Shown one piece after another: positions 1 through 10,396 of a stretch of DNA of 64,000 nt. Below the pieces are notes generated by a model. It saw only the letters and a program-made list of their open reading frames with translations. It searched no databases and had not been told where the DNA came from. The stretch is from NCBI RefSeq assembly GCF_040760005.1, contig NZ_CP099760.1, positions 3,281,501 through 3,345,500 on the forward strand, in the 5' to 3' direction. Both the position numbers and the translations under genes were made by a program. Position 1 is the first letter of the stretch. Each line of letters starts with the position of its first letter. Source of the DNA: Pseudomonas sp. stari2. Its GTDB lineage: Bacteria > Pseudomonadota > Gammaproteobacteria > Pseudomonadales > Pseudomonadaceae.

Positions 1-265
1 ACGCGGTCAGGGTATTGATCGCGCCGAAGGGCAGCGACAACAGCCAGATGAACAGCGTCGAAACGGCTGAGTAATCGGCGTACGGCTGGCCATACGTGGT
101 CGGGAAAACCGTCGGCCCGTGTCTCAACATCTCCTGGGCAAACAGTACAAAGCGTGAATCAAAGCCAATGGGTGCCTGTCCGTAAACCCCGGCGACAAAC
201 AACAGCAGTGCCAGCAGCCCTGCGATCAGGGACTGCCGGCGGATGGCAGGCGACAACGTAATCAA
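1..265 (-). CDS. GT39/ArnT-like membrane glycosyltransferase, N-terminal fragment (runs off the window)
   Basis: Translating the minus strand just after the ugd stop gives an open frame to the window edge: a hydrophobic segment (IAGLLALLLFVAGVYG) followed by GFDSRFVLFAQEMLRHG and QPYADYSAVSTLFIWLLS. This is the layout of GT39/ArnT-type glycosyltransferases, with a first membrane helix and then a periplasmic loop carrying an acidic D-R-F/E-R-Y-type motif. The start is probably TTG at 263-265, which overlaps the ugd stop; a second TTG lies at 254-256. No ATG is available. Its place after ugd suggests co-transcription with the arn operon and a role in transferring a polyprenyl-linked sugar. Only about 88 residues are visible, so donor and acceptor cannot be told. 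The family call is fairly sure, the start is not. Confidence 0.7.
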   Translation of the reverse strand, partial: MITLSPAIRRQSLIAGLLALLLFVAGVYGQAPIGFDSRFVLFAQEMLRHGPTVFPTTYGQPYADYSAVSTLFIWLLSLPFGAINTLTA

Positions 266-1641
266 GCGACGTCCGCGGAGTTAGGCCATTGTTGCAGCGG
301 GATCGGCAGCTTGCGCGAATCCCCACGGCCGATCGGGAAGTACTTGAAGCCATTGCGCGCCAGACGTTCGGCGTCGTAAAGGTTACGGCCGTCGAAGATC
401 ACCGGATCCTTGAGGCGTTGCTGGATCAGGTCGAAATCCGGCGCCTTGAACTGCTGCCATTCGGTGCAGATGATCAGCGCGTCGGAACCGGACAGCACCG
501 ATTCAGGGGTGCCCATCAGCATCAGTTTTTCTTCGTTCGGGTACAGATGCTGGGTTTCCTGCATCGCTTCCGGGTCGAAGGCACGAACGCTGGCGCCGGC
601 GGCGAACAGCGAATCAAGCAGAACGCGGCTTGGCGCATCGCGCATGTCGTCGGTGTTCGGCTTGAACGCCAGGCCCCACAGGGCGAAGGTCTTGCCGCGC
701 AGATCACCTTTGTAGAACGCATTGATGCGGTCGAACAGTTTGTGCTTCTGGCGTTCGTTGATCGCTTCGACCGCTTGCAGCAGGTCGCTGGAGCAATGGG
801 CCTGTTCGGCACTGTGGATCAGCGCGCGCATGTCTTTGGGGAAGCACGAGCCGCCGTAGCCGCAGCCCGGGTAGATGAAGTGGTAACCGATGCGCGTGTC
901 GGCGCCGATGCCCTGGCGTACCGACTCGATGTCGGCGCCCAGGTGTTCGGCCAGTTCGGCGATCTGGTTGATGAAGCTGATCTTGGTCGCCAGCATGCAG
1001 TTGGCGGCGTACTTGGTCAGCTCGGCACTGCGCAGGTCCATGAACATGATGCGGTCATGGTTGCGGTTGAACGGCGAGTACAGGTCGCGCATCACGTCGC
1101 GCACTTCATCGCCTTCACAGCCGATGACGATGCGGTCCGGACGACGGCAGTCGGAGACCGCCGAACCTTCCTTGAGAAATTCCGGGTTGGAGACGATATC
1201 GAACTGCAGCGCGCGACCGGTCTTGTCCAGCGCGGCCTGAATATGGGCGCGCAGGGTGTCGCCAGTGCCGACCGGTACGGTGGATTTTTCCACCAGGATC
1301 AGCGGTTGCTCGCGATGACGGGCAACGGCGTCGCCTACCGACAGCACGTATTTCAGGTCGGCCGAGCCATCCTCGCTGGACGGTGTGCCCACGGCAATGA
1401 ACGCCACGCGACCGTGAAGTACGGCGGTCTTCTCATCGGAAGTGAAGTGCAGACGACCGGAATCCAGGCCTTCACGGACCAGGCTCGACAGGCCCGGTTC
1501 GAAGATGCTGACGTGACCCTGGCTGAGCAGCTCGACCTTCTTCTGATCGATATCCATGCACACGACATCATGGCCGACCTCGGCCAGAACCGCGGCTTGC
1601 ACCAGGCCGACGTAACCGCTTCCAAATACTGTGATTTTCAT
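262..1641 (-). CDS. ugd: UDP-glucose 6-dehydrogenase
   Basis: A 459-residue cytoplasmic enzyme that oxidises UDP-glucose to UDP-glucuronate with two NAD+, the first committed step toward UDP-L-Ara4N. The N-terminal Rossmann motif GSGYVG is at residues 7-12. The catalytic cysteine lies in [10 protein letters not shown] (Cys266), with the substrate-binding ELTKYAANC segment near 207-215. Length is normal for the family. The ATG at 1639-1641 overlaps the arnF stop in an ATGA junction, so a longer upstream open frame is rejected. Being last of the recognised arn genes, it supplies UDP-glucuronate to ArnA. It might also feed exopolysaccharide synthesis. Confidence 0.95.
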   Translation of the reverse strand: MKITVFGSGYVGLVQAAVLAEVGHDVVCMDIDQKKVELLSQGHVSIFEPGLSSLVREGLDSGRLHFTSDEKTAVLHGRVAFIAVGTPSSEDGSADLKYVLSVGDAVARHREQPLILVEKSTVPVGTGDTLRAHIQAALDKTGRALQFDIVSNPEFLKEGSAVSDCRRPDRIVIGCEGDEVRDVMRDLYSPFNRNHDRIMFMDLRSAELTKYAANCMLATKISFINQIAELAEHLGADIESVRQGIGADTRIGYHFIYPGCGYGGSCFPKDMRALIHSAEQAHCSSDLLQAVEAINERQKHKLFDRINAFYKGDLRGKTFALWGLAFKPNTDDMRDAPSRVLLDSLFAAGASVRAFDPEAMQETQHLYPNEEKLMLMGTPESVLSGSDALIICTEWQQFKAPDFDLIQQRLKDPVIFDGRNLYDAERLARNGFKYFPIGRGDSRKLPIPLQQWPNSADVA

Positions 1642-2051
1642 GGAGCACTCCTCAAATCGGGCGCTTGTGCCGGACGAGTGTTGATAGTGATGACACCGAG
1701 CATGACCAGTGCCACGCCCAGTGATTTGGTGAAACTGAAGGATTCGTTGAAGAGCGGCAGACTGGCCGCCAACAGGTACACCAGCGCATAGCTGATGCTC
1801 AGCAGCGAATAAGCACGGCCCAGCGGCAGGTCGCGCAGGGCGGCGAGCCAGCAGAGCATCGACAGTGCGTAGGCGAGAATGGCCGTGACGACCACCGCTA
1901 GCGCTGACAGATCGACGCTGCCGCCGCTCAGGGCTGACAACCATTGTTCAGGCTGCGGAAGGCGCGTCATGCTCCAGCGCATACCCAGTTGGGCGCCGCT
2001 GACCAGCAATACGCTGCCCAGGGCGAAGCCGATGCCGCGTCGCTGGCTCAT
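1638..2051 (-). CDS. arnF: Undecaprenyl-phosphate-Ara4N flippase subunit ArnF
   Basis: A 137-residue SMR/EamA-type inner-membrane protein with about four hydrophobic helices, for example [21 protein letters not shown] and [15 protein letters not shown] segments. In enterobacteria ArnE and ArnF form a heterodimer thought to flip undecaprenyl-phosphate-Ara4N to the periplasmic face for ArnT. The ATG overlaps the end of arnE by four bases and the stop overlaps the ugd start, so it is translationally coupled on both sides. Length and position in the operon match the family. Confidence 0.9.
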   Translation of the reverse strand: MSQRRGIGFALGSVLLVSGAQLGMRWSMTRLPQPEQWLSALSGGSVDLSALAVVVTAILAYALSMLCWLAALRDLPLGRAYSLLSISYALVYLLAASLPLFNESFSFTKSLGVALVMLGVITINTRPAQAPDLRSAP

Positions 2052-2392
2052 GATTGTTGCCCCAGCAGTGCCACGCCGCCGATCACCAGTGCGACGCCGA
2101 TCCAGTGCTGGCGATCGATCGGTTCGCGAAAGACGAAACGCGCGATCAAGGTGATCAGCACAAAGTTGAGGCTGAGCATCGGATAAGCGATGCCCACTTC
2201 AAGGCGTTGCAACACCAGCAGCCAGACCAGCAGGCCCGAACCGAGTGCGAACAGCGCCAGCCACAGCCACGGCGAGCGCAGTTTGTCGGCCCAGGACGAG
2301 TCGACACCACGCCAGCTCTCCACGGCGTACTTCTGTGCAACCTGGCCCAGACACGTCAGCAGACACGCCGTCAGCAACAGCAACCAGCTCAT
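2048..2392 (-). CDS. arnE: Undecaprenyl-phosphate-Ara4N flippase subunit ArnE
   Basis: A 114-residue small multidrug-resistance-like membrane protein, normal length for ArnE. It begins [21 protein letters not shown], a typical SMR first helix, and ends with a helix [13 protein letters not shown]. It is the predicted partner of ArnF in moving the lipid-linked aminoarabinose across the inner membrane. The start overlaps the arnT stop by four bases and the stop overlaps arnF by four, so the stoichiometry of the pair is probably held by coupling. Confidence 0.9.
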   Translation of the reverse strand: MSWLLLLTACLLTCLGQVAQKYAVESWRGVDSSWADKLRSPWLWLALFALGSGLLVWLLVLQRLEVGIAYPMLSLNFVLITLIARFVFREPIDRQHWIGVALVIGGVALLGQQS

Positions 2393-4038
2393 GACGGATC
2401 CTTGGGCAGGACGATGATCACCAGGTTGCCTTGCTCATAACGGGTGCCGTCCTTGGGCAGCAGGTCGACTTCATGCAGCTCGTCGTCGCCCTTGACCCGC
2501 ATGACCACGCCGACCGAGCCGGTGCGGCGGGCATCGCGTACCCACTGCTGGACTTCATCGGTGGTGATCCGCTGTTCGGCGCCTTCGGGATAGCTCAGGC
2601 CATACTTCAGCTCGCCCACGGTGTTGTACAACGCCACCTTGGGTTGCTTCAGGCGCCAGGCCAGTGCCGAAGCGGCACCGAGATCGTTGCTCAGCATGTG
2701 CGTGGTGCCGGACAGTTCGTCGAGGTGATGCAGGATGAACTGGTCCGGAGTCTTGTTGGCCACCACCGACTTCGGCAGTGCGGCCGGCAGCACGCCGATC
2801 AGCAGCAGACTGCCGAGCGCCGGAGCGGCCCAGCACTGCAGCGGTAGAAACGCTTGCGCAAGGTTGGCGATGATCCAGCCGATCAGGGCAATGAACACCA
2901 GCACCATGCTGTGCAGCTCATGGTCGTACACCGGTTTTTTCAGTTGCAGGTAAACCAGTGCGATCAGCGTGACGACACCCAGCACCAGGTTAAGCAAACC
3001 GTTGATGCTCAAGGCCCGGCCTTGTTCCAGACGCAAACGGTCGGCCAGGGCATGACCCAGCAACAGCGCCAGCGGCAGCAGACACGGCAGGATGTAGGTC
3101 GGCAGCTTGCCGTTGGCGGTGCTGAAAAACGCCAGCGGCATCACCAGCCACAGCAGCAGGAAGGCGATGCCCGGTTGGGTACGGGTCTGCCAGGCTTGCT
3201 TGAAGGCCGGCACCAGCATGCCGACCCACGGCAGGCTGAAGGCAACCAGCAATGGCAGGTAGAACCACCAAGGCGCGTCGTGTTGGGCATCGTCACCGGC
3301 AAAACGGCGGATGTGTTCGTGCCAGAAGAAGAACCGCCAGTAATCCGGTTCCTGACTGTGCACGGCCAGCACCCACGGCAGGCTGACGACGATCGCCACG
3401 GCAACCGCCACCGGGCCGTAGATCAGCAGCTCACGCCAGCGTTTCTGCCAGAGCATCCAGGGCAGGGCGACCAGCACCGGCAGCAGCCAGGCGAGAAACC
3501 CCTTGGTCATGAAGCCCATGCCGCAGGCTAGCCCCAGGACCGCCCAACTGATCACGCGTTGTCGGGTGCTGCGACTGTCGACAGCAAACCACAGGGCCAC
3601 GAGGCTCAGGTTGACCCAGAAGGTGAATTGCGGATCGAGGTTGGCATAACCAGCCTGGCCGGCAACCACCGTGAAGCTCATGTAGAGGAGGGCGCAGATG
3701 AAGCTTTTGCGCGGCTCGTTCCACAGGCGACGGGCAACCAGGAAGCACAACAGCACACTCAATCCGGTGCTGAGGGCCGAGGCGAAACGCACACCGAACA
3801 GGTTCTGCCCGAACAATTCCTGACCGAGCGCGATCATCCAGTAACCGGCAATCGGTTTCTCGAAATAACGCAGGCCCATGAAATGCGGGGACACCCAGTT
3901 GCCGCTCAGCAGCATGTCCTGGCTGATCTGGGCGTAACGGGTTTCATCGGGAATCCACAGACCATGGGTGCCGAGCGGCAGCAGGTAGGCAAGCAGAAAC
4001 AATCCGATCAGCAGCGGCAATGCCCAGCGTTTGCTCAT
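2389..4038 (-). CDS. arnT: Lipid A 4-amino-4-deoxy-L-arabinose transferase ArnT (copy 1)
   Basis: A 549-residue polytopic inner-membrane glycosyltransferase (GT83) that moves L-Ara4N from undecaprenyl phosphate to lipid A phosphates, lowering negative charge and giving polymyxin resistance. The conserved periplasmic motif [18 protein letters not shown] lies near residues 27-44, followed by [11 protein letters not shown] dozen hydrophobic segments and a soluble C-terminal domain follow. It sits in the arn operon between arnD and arnE with four-base overlaps. A second copy of the same subfamily lies at 15791-17503. Confidence 0.95.
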   Translation of the reverse strand: MSKRWALPLLIGLFLLAYLLPLGTHGLWIPDETRYAQISQDMLLSGNWVSPHFMGLRYFEKPIAGYWMIALGQELFGQNLFGVRFASALSTGLSVLLCFLVARRLWNEPRKSFICALLYMSFTVVAGQAGYANLDPQFTFWVNLSLVALWFAVDSRSTRQRVISWAVLGLACGMGFMTKGFLAWLLPVLVALPWMLWQKRWRELLIYGPVAVAVAIVVSLPWVLAVHSQEPDYWRFFFWHEHIRRFAGDDAQHDAPWWFYLPLLVAFSLPWVGMLVPAFKQAWQTRTQPGIAFLLLWLVMPLAFFSTANGKLPTYILPCLLPLALLLGHALADRLRLEQGRALSINGLLNLVLGVVTLIALVYLQLKKPVYDHELHSMVLVFIALIGWIIANLAQAFLPLQCWAAPALGSLLLIGVLPAALPKSVVANKTPDQFILHHLDELSGTTHMLSNDLGAASALAWRLKQPKVALYNTVGELKYGLSYPEGAEQRITTDEVQQWVRDARRTGSVGVVMRVKGDDELHEVDLLPKDGTRYEQGNLVIIVLPKDPS

Positions 4039-4919
4039 GCCCCTTGCACTCCCAGCCAGCCTTCACGGCCTTCGAGGACGCCACGCTGCACACGGCCGAC
4101 AGGCAATGTGTTGAGAAACTCGGGCAACAGATCGCCCAAAGGCTTGAACTCGATTTCTCGCTGGCGTGCATCGGCCAGCAAACGGCGAAACTCTTCGGCC
4201 ATCAGAATCCCTTCTACTTCGGCATGAATGGTGTAGTTGTTGAGGTTGTCCGGGCGGAACCGGTCAAGAATGAAGGCGTTGAAGTCCTTCGCCGCCACGG
4301 TCGGGCCGACCACTTCGTCGAAGGTCGGCATGTCCACCGGAATCTGCGGCGCACCCACTGAACCATCGGCCAGCAGTGGTCGAAACAGCCGATTCCCGCG
4401 GCAGTCGCTGTTATAGCGAAAACCGAAGGTCTCTTTGGCTTCGACCACACGCTCGTCCGCGCGCCATCCGGCGGCGGCCGAACACTGGATTTTCTCGCCG
4501 ATGATGTCGCTCAGGGTGTCGACGCCGCGACGGATCTGTTCGATCAGTTGCGCGTCGCTCCAGGTGCCGGCATTGGCCTGCCAGCCGTGGTGATCCCAGG
4601 CGTGCAGGCCGACTTCATGGCCGGCGTCCCGGGCCTGACGCATCAGGTGCCCGAGGTCGCGACCGATCGGTTTGCCCGGCCAGGCTGTCCCGGCCAGCAG
4701 GATGTCCCAGCCATACAGGCCGGCGGCGTTGGAACGCAGCATTTTCCAGAGGAATTGCGGGCGGATCAGGCGCCACAGATGTCGGCCCATGTTGTCCGGG
4801 CCGACACTGAAGAAAAACGTTGCCTTGACCTGCGCTTCGTCGAGGATTTCCAGCAACCGGGGCACCCCTTCACGGGTGCCTCGGTAGGTATCGACATCGA
4901 TACGAAGACCTGCCTGCAT
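4035..4919 (-). CDS. arnD: 4-deoxy-4-formamido-L-arabinose-phosphoundecaprenol deformylase ArnD
   Basis: A 294-residue NodB-homology (polysaccharide deacetylase fold) enzyme that removes the formyl group from undecaprenyl-phosphate-L-Ara4FN before flipping. The N-terminal metal-site strand [13 protein letters not shown] (residues 5-17) and the HAWDHHGWQ segment with metal-binding histidines are present. Length is typical. Its start lies directly at the arnA stop and its end overlaps arnT by four bases. Confidence 0.93.
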   Translation of the reverse strand: MQAGLRIDVDTYRGTREGVPRLLEILDEAQVKATFFFSVGPDNMGRHLWRLIRPQFLWKMLRSNAAGLYGWDILLAGTAWPGKPIGRDLGHLMRQARDAGHEVGLHAWDHHGWQANAGTWSDAQLIEQIRRGVDTLSDIIGEKIQCSAAAGWRADERVVEAKETFGFRYNSDCRGNRLFRPLLADGSVGAPQIPVDMPTFDEVVGPTVAAKDFNAFILDRFRPDNLNNYTIHAEVEGILMAEEFRRLLADARQREIEFKPLGDLLPEFLNTLPVGRVQRGVLEGREGWLGVQGA

Positions 4920-6910
4920 TAACGCTTGTCCGCGATTTCGAGCATGGCTTCACGCAGGAAGAAGTCCAGGGTGTTGCCGATGGTTTCGCGCATTTCCACG
5001 GTTGGCTCCCAGTTCAGCAGGCGCTTGGCGTTGGCGATGCTTGGCTTGCGGTGTTCCACGTCCTGGTAACCGGCACCGTAGAACGCCTTGCTTTCCACGT
5101 CGCGGAAACCGGCGAACGGAGGGAAGTTGCTGCGCAGCGGGTGAGCTTCGAACTGACGCAGCAGTTCTTCGCCCAGCTGACGGATGCTGGCTTCGTTTTC
5201 CGGGTTGCCGATGTTGATGATCTGGCCGTTGCAGACATCATTGTCGTTGTCGATGATGCGGGCCAGCGCCTCGACGCCGTCGGCGATGTCGGTGAAGCAG
5301 CGCTTCTGCTCGCCGCCGTCGAACAGACGGATCGGAGTGCCTTCCACCAGGTTCAGGATCAGTTGGGTGATGGCGCGGGAGCTGCCGATACGGGCCGAGT
5401 CCAGACGGTCCAGACGCGGGCCCATCCAGTTGAACGGACGGAACAGGGTGAAGTTCAGGCCTTTGGCGCCGTAAGCCCAGATCACGCGGTCCAGCAGTTG
5501 CTTGGAAACCGAGTAGATCCAGCGCTGCTTGTTGATCGGGCCGACGATCAGGTTGGAGCTGTCTTCGTCGAAGTTCTTGTCCTGGCACATGCCATAGACT
5601 TCGGAGGTCGACGGGAAGATCACGCGCTTGTTGTACTTGACGCAGTAGCGAACCAGTTTCAGGTTCTCTTCGAAGTCCAGTTCGAACACGCGCAGCGGGT
5701 TGCGGGTATATTCGATCGGTGTGGCGATCGCCACCAGCGGCAGGACCACGTCGCATTTCTTGATGTGGTACTCGATCCACTCGGAGTGAATGCTGATGTC
5801 GCCTTCGACGAAGTGGAAGCGTGGGTGGTCGCGCAGACGGTCGATGGCGTCGGAACCGATGTCCAGGCCATAGATCTCGTAGCGGTCGTCACGCAGCAGG
5901 CGCTCGGACAGGTGGTTACCGATGAAGCCGTTGACGCCCAGGATCAGCACGCGGGTGCGACGTGGCGCACGGCCGGATTCAGCACCGCGCAGCAGCGAAC
6001 CGTCTACCAGACCCAGTTCATTGGCCAGTTGCGGGCCGCTCAGGTACAGACCGTTGTCGTTGCGCTGACCGGCGTTGATCACCAGCGAATCTTCACCGCA
6101 GGCGATGCGCAGCGGATCGACGCTGATCACACGGCCAGGGGCCTGGCCTTCGTTGCCCTTGACGACTTCGGCGCTCCAGACGATCAGCTTGTGTTCGCCT
6201 ACGGCGCAGAAGGCGCCGGGGTACGGACGGGTCACGGCGCGAACCAGGTTGAACAGCTGCTCGGCCGGTTTGGCCCAGACCAGTTTGCCGTCCGCCGGCG
6301 TACGACGACCGAATACGGTGGCCTTGGATTCGTCTTGCGGGGTTTCGGTGATTTTGCCTTGCAGCATGTTCGGCAGGGTGTCGCGCAGCAGGTCGCTGGC
6401 GGCAGTGCGCAGTTTGGCGTGCAGGGTCAGACCGGTATCGCTGCGCTCGATGGCAACGCGTTGCTGGGCAACGATGGCGCCGGCATCGGCGCGCTTGACC
6501 ATGCGGTGCAGGGTGACGCCGGTTTCGGTTTCGCCGTTGACCAGCACCCAGTTGGCCGGGGCGCGGCCACGGTAGCGTGGCAGCAGCGAGCCGTGCAGGT
6601 TGAACGCGCCTTTTTTGGCCAGTGCCAGCAGCGGCTCGCTCAGCAGGTTGCGGTAGTAGAACGAGAAAATGTACTCAGGGTCGAGCTTGGCGATGCGCTC
6701 GATCCACAGCGGGTGGTTGGCGTCTTCCGGGGCGTGGACCGGAATGCCTTTGCTGGCGCACAGCTGTGCAACCGAGGCGTAGAAGGCGTTTTCTTTCGGA
6801 TCGTCGGCGTGAGTGAACACTGCTGCAATGTCGTAGCCGCTGTTAAGCAGGGCTTCAATGCCGGCGCAGCCAATATCGTGGTAAGCGAAGACAACAGTTT
6901 TTGCACTCAT
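4919..6910 (-). CDS. arnA: Bifunctional UDP-glucuronic acid decarboxylase / UDP-Ara4N formyltransferase ArnA
   Basis: A 663-residue two-domain cytoplasmic enzyme. The N-terminal formyltransferase (about 1-305) carries Asn104, His106 ([10 protein letters not shown]) and Asp142 (ADAGAIV), matching the catalytic triad of E. coli ArnA. The C-terminal SDR domain (about 315-663) has the NAD motif [10 protein letters not shown] and the catalytic YSVSK. It oxidatively decarboxylates UDP-glucuronate to the 4-keto sugar, and formylates the amino sugar made by ArnB. It overlaps arnC by four bases. The full length shows both halves are intact. Confidence 0.96.
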   Translation of the reverse strand: MSAKTVVFAYHDIGCAGIEALLNSGYDIAAVFTHADDPKENAFYASVAQLCASKGIPVHAPEDANHPLWIERIAKLDPEYIFSFYYRNLLSEPLLALAKKGAFNLHGSLLPRYRGRAPANWVLVNGETETGVTLHRMVKRADAGAIVAQQRVAIERSDTGLTLHAKLRTAASDLLRDTLPNMLQGKITETPQDESKATVFGRRTPADGKLVWAKPAEQLFNLVRAVTRPYPGAFCAVGEHKLIVWSAEVVKGNEGQAPGRVISVDPLRIACGEDSLVINAGQRNDNGLYLSGPQLANELGLVDGSLLRGAESGRAPRRTRVLILGVNGFIGNHLSERLLRDDRYEIYGLDIGSDAIDRLRDHPRFHFVEGDISIHSEWIEYHIKKCDVVLPLVAIATPIEYTRNPLRVFELDFEENLKLVRYCVKYNKRVIFPSTSEVYGMCQDKNFDEDSSNLIVGPINKQRWIYSVSKQLLDRVIWAYGAKGLNFTLFRPFNWMGPRLDRLDSARIGSSRAITQLILNLVEGTPIRLFDGGEQKRCFTDIADGVEALARIIDNDNDVCNGQIINIGNPENEASIRQLGEELLRQFEAHPLRSNFPPFAGFRDVESKAFYGAGYQDVEHRKPSIANAKRLLNWEPTVEMRETIGNTLDFFLREAMLEIADKR

Positions 6911-7929
6911 GAGAGAACCTGATCGGAAGTGGAATTGGAAGTAAGGCCGTCAACGGTGACCGCAGGTGCCGGGGAGGCCGGCTGGCTGCGCAACACCTTT
7001 TCAATGAAGAAGCGCGGGCGGGCGCGCACGTCGCTGTACATGCGTCCCAGGTATTCACCCAGCAGACCCATGCCGATGAACTGGCCACCGGTGAACACGA
7101 ACAGCACCGCAAACAGTACGAATGTGCCGTCACCGGCCCAGACTGCACCGAACGCCAGGCGCAGGACGATCAGCGCAACGGCGAACAGTGCGCCCAGGCC
7201 TGCCATCGCGAAGCCGACGATGCTCAGCAGGCGCAGCGGCGTGGTGGTCATGCACGTGACCAGATCGAACATCAGGTTGATCAGGCGCATCGGGCTGTAC
7301 TTCGAGTCGCCGTGTTCACGCTCGGCGTGGGCCACGACGATTTCGGTGGTGTGGCGAGCGAAGCTGTTGGCCAGGATCGGAATGAACGTGCTGCGTTCGC
7401 GGCAGGCGAGCATCGCGTCGATGATGGTGCGGCGATAGGCACGCAGCATGCATCCGTAGTCGCTCATGGCCACGCCGGTGGAGCGTTGCACCGCCAGGTT
7501 GATCAGCTTCGACGGATAGCGGCGCAACGCCGAATCCTGACGATGGCCACGCACGGTGCCGACCACGTCATAGCCTTTCTCCGCCTCGGCCACCAGGCGC
7601 GGAATTTCTTCCGGCGGGTTTTGCAGGTCGGCGTCGAGGGTGATCACCACGTCGCCCTTGCACTGTTCGAAACCGGCCATGATCGCGGCGTGCTGGCCAT
7701 AGTTGCGGTTGAGGATGACGGCTACGAACGGACTGTTTTCACGCCCGGCGGCTTCCTCGAGCATGTTGGCCGACTCGTCGCGACTGCCGTCGTCGACCAG
7801 CACGATTTCGTAGTCATGTTTGAGCTGGGCGCAGGCTGCCTCTGTGCGCCGAAGCAGCTCAGGCAGACTGTCCTGTTCGTTGTAGACCGGGATGACGATC
7901 GACACGCATTTAATCGGGTAAGGTCTCAC
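6907..7929 (-). CDS. arnC: Undecaprenyl-phosphate 4-deoxy-4-formamido-L-arabinose transferase ArnC
   Basis: A 340-residue GT2 glycosyltransferase that loads L-Ara4FN onto undecaprenyl phosphate. The N-terminal GT-A domain has [28 protein letters not shown] and the metal-binding [11 protein letters not shown]. Two C-terminal membrane helices (roughly residues 230-300) anchor it at the inner face. I place the start at GTG 7927-7929, overlapping the arnB stop in a GTGA junction. The longer in-frame extension lies inside arnB, has no family match, and is rejected. The resulting length fits ArnC. Confidence 0.93.
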   Translation of the reverse strand: MRPYPIKCVSIVIPVYNEQDSLPELLRRTEAACAQLKHDYEIVLVDDGSRDESANMLEEAAGRENSPFVAVILNRNYGQHAAIMAGFEQCKGDVVITLDADLQNPPEEIPRLVAEAEKGYDVVGTVRGHRQDSALRRYPSKLINLAVQRSTGVAMSDYGCMLRAYRRTIIDAMLACRERSTFIPILANSFARHTTEIVVAHAEREHGDSKYSPMRLINLMFDLVTCMTTTPLRLLSIVGFAMAGLGALFAVALIVLRLAFGAVWAGDGTFVLFAVLFVFTGGQFIGMGLLGEYLGRMYSDVRARPRFFIEKVLRSQPASPAPAVTVDGLTSNSTSDQVLS

Positions 7930-9077
7930 GAGCGTTTGTCCATAAGGGTGGCGATGGCACCGACAACACGATCCAGATCCTGGTCGGTCATGTCGGGGAA
8001 CAGCGGAATTGAGCATAGCCGCGCCGAGTTCCATTCGGTGTTGGGCAGATACAGATCAGGGTCACGCTGGCGGTACCAGGTGTGCAGATGGGTGGCAATG
8101 AAGTGAATGCCGGTGCCGATACCTTGCTCCTGCAGGCCCTTCATGAAGGCCTCGCGATCCATCCCGCAGCGCTCGCTGTCGATGCGCAGGATGAACAGGT
8201 GCCAGGCGTGTTGCTGGGCGTATTGCTGTGGCACGGCCAGCGGCTGCACTGGCAAGCCTTCGAGCTTTTGCAGGTACTGACCGGCCAGCTCGGTGCGGCG
8301 GGCATTAATGGCGTCCAGGCGCTCCAGTTGCACCAGGGCAATGGCGGCGTTGATGTCGGCCAGGTTGTACTTGAAGCCCGGCTCCATGACCTGAGCTTGC
8401 GGCTTGCGGCCACCGGTCAGACGATCGTAGGCATCGACGCCCAGACCGTGGAACTTGAGCATGCGTACACGGCTGGCCAGGGCTTCGTCGTCGGTGACGA
8501 ACATCGCGCCTTCGGCGCAGGTCATGTTCTTGATCGCGTGGAACGAGAAGATCGCCGTGCCGTGGGAACCGACGTGGCGGCCCTTGTAGCGGGTACCGGC
8601 AGCGTGAGCGGCGTCTTCGATTACGGCGATGCCGTGCTTGTCGGCCAGGGCATACAGCGGATCGAGATCGAACGCGGCGCCGGCGTAATGCACGGGAATG
8701 ATGGCTTTGGTGCGCGGCGTGATGGCCGCTTCGATGCGGGCCGCGTCGGTCATCAGGGTGTCGCGGTCGACATCGACGAACACCGGTGTGGCGCCCAGCA
8801 GGGAAATCATGTTGGCGGTGGAGACCCAGGTCTGCGACGGCGTGATGACTTCATCGCCGGGACCGATGCCCAGGGCCAGCAGGGTGATGTGCATGCCGCC
8901 GGTGGCGGAGGAGAGAGCAACGGCGTGCTTGCAACCCACGTACTGCGCGAACTGTTCTTCAAGTGCCTGGTTTTTCGGCCCGGTGGTTATCCAGCCCGAA
9001 CGCAGTACCTGCTCGACGGCCGCAATTTCTTCATCGCCGATACTCGGGCGAGAGAAGGGGAGAAACGCCTGACTCAT
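7926..9077 (-). CDS. arnB: UDP-4-amino-4-deoxy-L-arabinose-oxoglutarate aminotransferase ArnB
   Basis: A 383-residue PLP-dependent aminotransferase of the DegT/DnrJ/EryC1 family. It transfers an amino group from glutamate to the 4-keto pentose made by ArnA. The PLP lysine is Lys183 in [14 protein letters not shown], with the upstream pyridine-nitrogen aspartate in [10 protein letters not shown]. The ATG at 9075-9077 is preferred over the GTG two codons upstream because GAGG lies five bases before it. It is the first gene of the arn operon. Regulation by PmrAB/PhoPQ is known for such operons, but I could not identify a convincing binding box upstream. Confidence 0.94.
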   Translation of the reverse strand: MSQAFLPFSRPSIGDEEIAAVEQVLRSGWITTGPKNQALEEQFAQYVGCKHAVALSSATGGMHITLLALGIGPGDEVITPSQTWVSTANMISLLGATPVFVDVDRDTLMTDAARIEAAITPRTKAIIPVHYAGAAFDLDPLYALADKHGIAVIEDAAHAAGTRYKGRHVGSHGTAIFSFHAIKNMTCAEGAMFVTDDEALASRVRMLKFHGLGVDAYDRLTGGRKPQAQVMEPGFKYNLADINAAIALVQLERLDAINARRTELAGQYLQKLEGLPVQPLAVPQQYAQQHAWHLFILRIDSERCGMDREAFMKGLQEQGIGTGIHFIATHLHTWYRQRDPDLYLPNTEWNSARLCSIPLFPDMTDQDLDRVVGAIATLMDKRS

Positions 9078-9450
9078 GGACACCTCATTGCGAAAAAAAT
9101 GGACAGATCCATCTGTTCATCGGATCCAATCCCAGCGTAGCTACAAAAAACGGGTTTTGCATCAACGAGTTGCTTGGTAAGCATGACGTCGGGGTTTGGT
9201 TGACTTTTCAGGCGTTGCCCGGCAGGTTGGGCGGTACCGACTGAGGACCTATCTAGCTAAGGTTATTCCCGATTTTGTGAAAGGAATATGAAAAACCGGT
9301 CGGCGAATCGTTTATCTGAAATTCATACAGCCGCTGTTCAGACTTCCGCGGCTTTTGTTGGAAAAGTCCTACTAAAAGACTCTTCTTTATATCAAGTTCA
9401 TTGCAGTTGTTAGTTGTTGTGCTGGACTGTTTTTACTCAAGGCCTTTCGT
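9078..9450. other. Intergenic region carrying the arn promoter and the start region of the recombinase gene
   Basis: This 373-base gap separates two divergent genes, arnB and the recombinase, so both promoters should lie here. It is AT-richer than its surroundings. No gene, strong inverted repeat or clear PmrA/PhoP box could be recognised by eye. Confidence 0.5.
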
Positions 9451-10389
9451 TTGAGCAGCTTATCCGTTACCCCTTCAGAATCCATCAGAAGTAATCCGTT
9501 GTCCTTGTATCTGGCGCGTTTGGCACCTTCCAGCCAACTCACCATGCGTTACGTTTTGCAGGATGCCGCCGACCGTCTCGGCTTTGAAGACATGAATGTC
9601 GAGGACATTCCGTGGCATGCCTTACAACCCGAAGATGTTGTGGCGTTAGTCGCAGCATTGCGTGCAGACAACTATGCCCCCAACACCTCTTCACTTTATG
9701 TAAATGCCATTCGCGGTGTGATGAACGAAGCCTGGCGCATGAGCCTGATCACTCAGGATCATCTTTTGAAAATGCGTTCGGTCAAGGGCATGGCCGGCAC
9801 GCGACTGTCTCAGGGGCGCAATCTCAAGCGCACGCTGATTCATGAACTGATGGAAGTCTGCGCCGCCGATCCGCGCCCGCAGGGGTTGCGTGACGCGGCT
9901 GTGATTGCGCTGTTGTACGGCACCGGCATGCGTAAATCCGAGTCGGTGGATCTGGATTTGAACCAGGTGGACTTCACTGAACGCAGCCTGTGCGTCACCG
10001 CCAAGGGCAACAAGCAACTGATCAAGTACGCGCCGGCCTGGGCGTTCGCCAAGCTGAATGCCTGGCTGGAGTTTCGCCGTTCAGAACTCAAGGAAGGCGA
10101 AAGCGACGATACGTTTCTGTTCAACCGCATTCGCCGTGGCAGCCACATCACCCGCGAGCGCATCACCAAACACGCGATCTATTACATCGCCCGCCAGCGC
10201 GGCACGCAGGTCGGGGTGAAGATCATGCCCCATGATTTCCGGCGCTCATTCATCACTCGGGTCATCGAAGAACACGATCTGTCGATTGCCCAGAAACTGG
10301 CGCATCACAGCAATATCCAGACGACCGCCAACTACGACGTGCGCGACGACAATGAACGGCGTCGCGCCGTGGATCGTTTCGATCTGTAG
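9451..10389 (+). CDS. Stand-alone tyrosine recombinase/integrase
   Basis: A 312-residue phage-integrase-family protein. The N-terminal SAM-like core-binding domain (about 15-110) is followed by a catalytic domain with Arg161 (GTGMRKSE), a lysine on the beta-hairpin (AKGNK), His261-x-x-Arg264 (HDFRR), His286 (AHHSNIQ) and the tyrosine nucleophile Tyr295 (TTANYD), so the active site looks complete. The start is TTG 9451, with AAGG eight bases upstream; a later ATG at 9544 would cut into the core-binding domain. No att-like repeat, excisionase or phage gene is near. It lies between housekeeping operons, so it resembles a resident recombinase rather than part of an element. Its target is unknown. 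Confidence 0.85.
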   Translation: MSSLSVTPSESIRSNPLSLYLARLAPSSQLTMRYVLQDAADRLGFEDMNVEDIPWHALQPEDVVALVAALRADNYAPNTSSLYVNAIRGVMNEAWRMSLITQDHLLKMRSVKGMAGTRLSQGRNLKRTLIHELMEVCAADPRPQGLRDAAVIALLYGTGMRKSESVDLDLNQVDFTERSLCVTAKGNKQLIKYAPAWAFAKLNAWLEFRRSELKEGESDDTFLFNRIRRGSHITRERITKHAIYYIARQRGTQVGVKIMPHDFRRSFITRVIEEHDLSIAQKLAHHSNIQTTANYDVRDDNERRRAVDRFDL

Positions 10390-10396
10390 CTGAACG

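Noticed and set aside
289..1791. A 500-codon open frame on the plus strand opposite ugd
   Set aside because: Its protein is arginine/glutamine-rich without a family pattern, and it is antisense to a well-conserved gene. It is a codon-bias shadow of high-GC DNA.
5051..6922. A 623-codon plus-strand open frame opposite arnA
   Set aside because: No recognisable domain, strongly biased composition and exact overlap with the conserved arnA gene make it a shadow.
9078..9450. PmrA or PhoP box before arnB
   Set aside because: I searched by eye for paired TTAA- or GTTTA-type half-sites with 5-base spacing and found no convincing match.
9451..10389. Recombinase as the marker of a prophage or genomic island
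   Set aside because: Genes on both sides are ordinary chromosomal operons, with no phage genes, no tRNA site and no repeats nearby.
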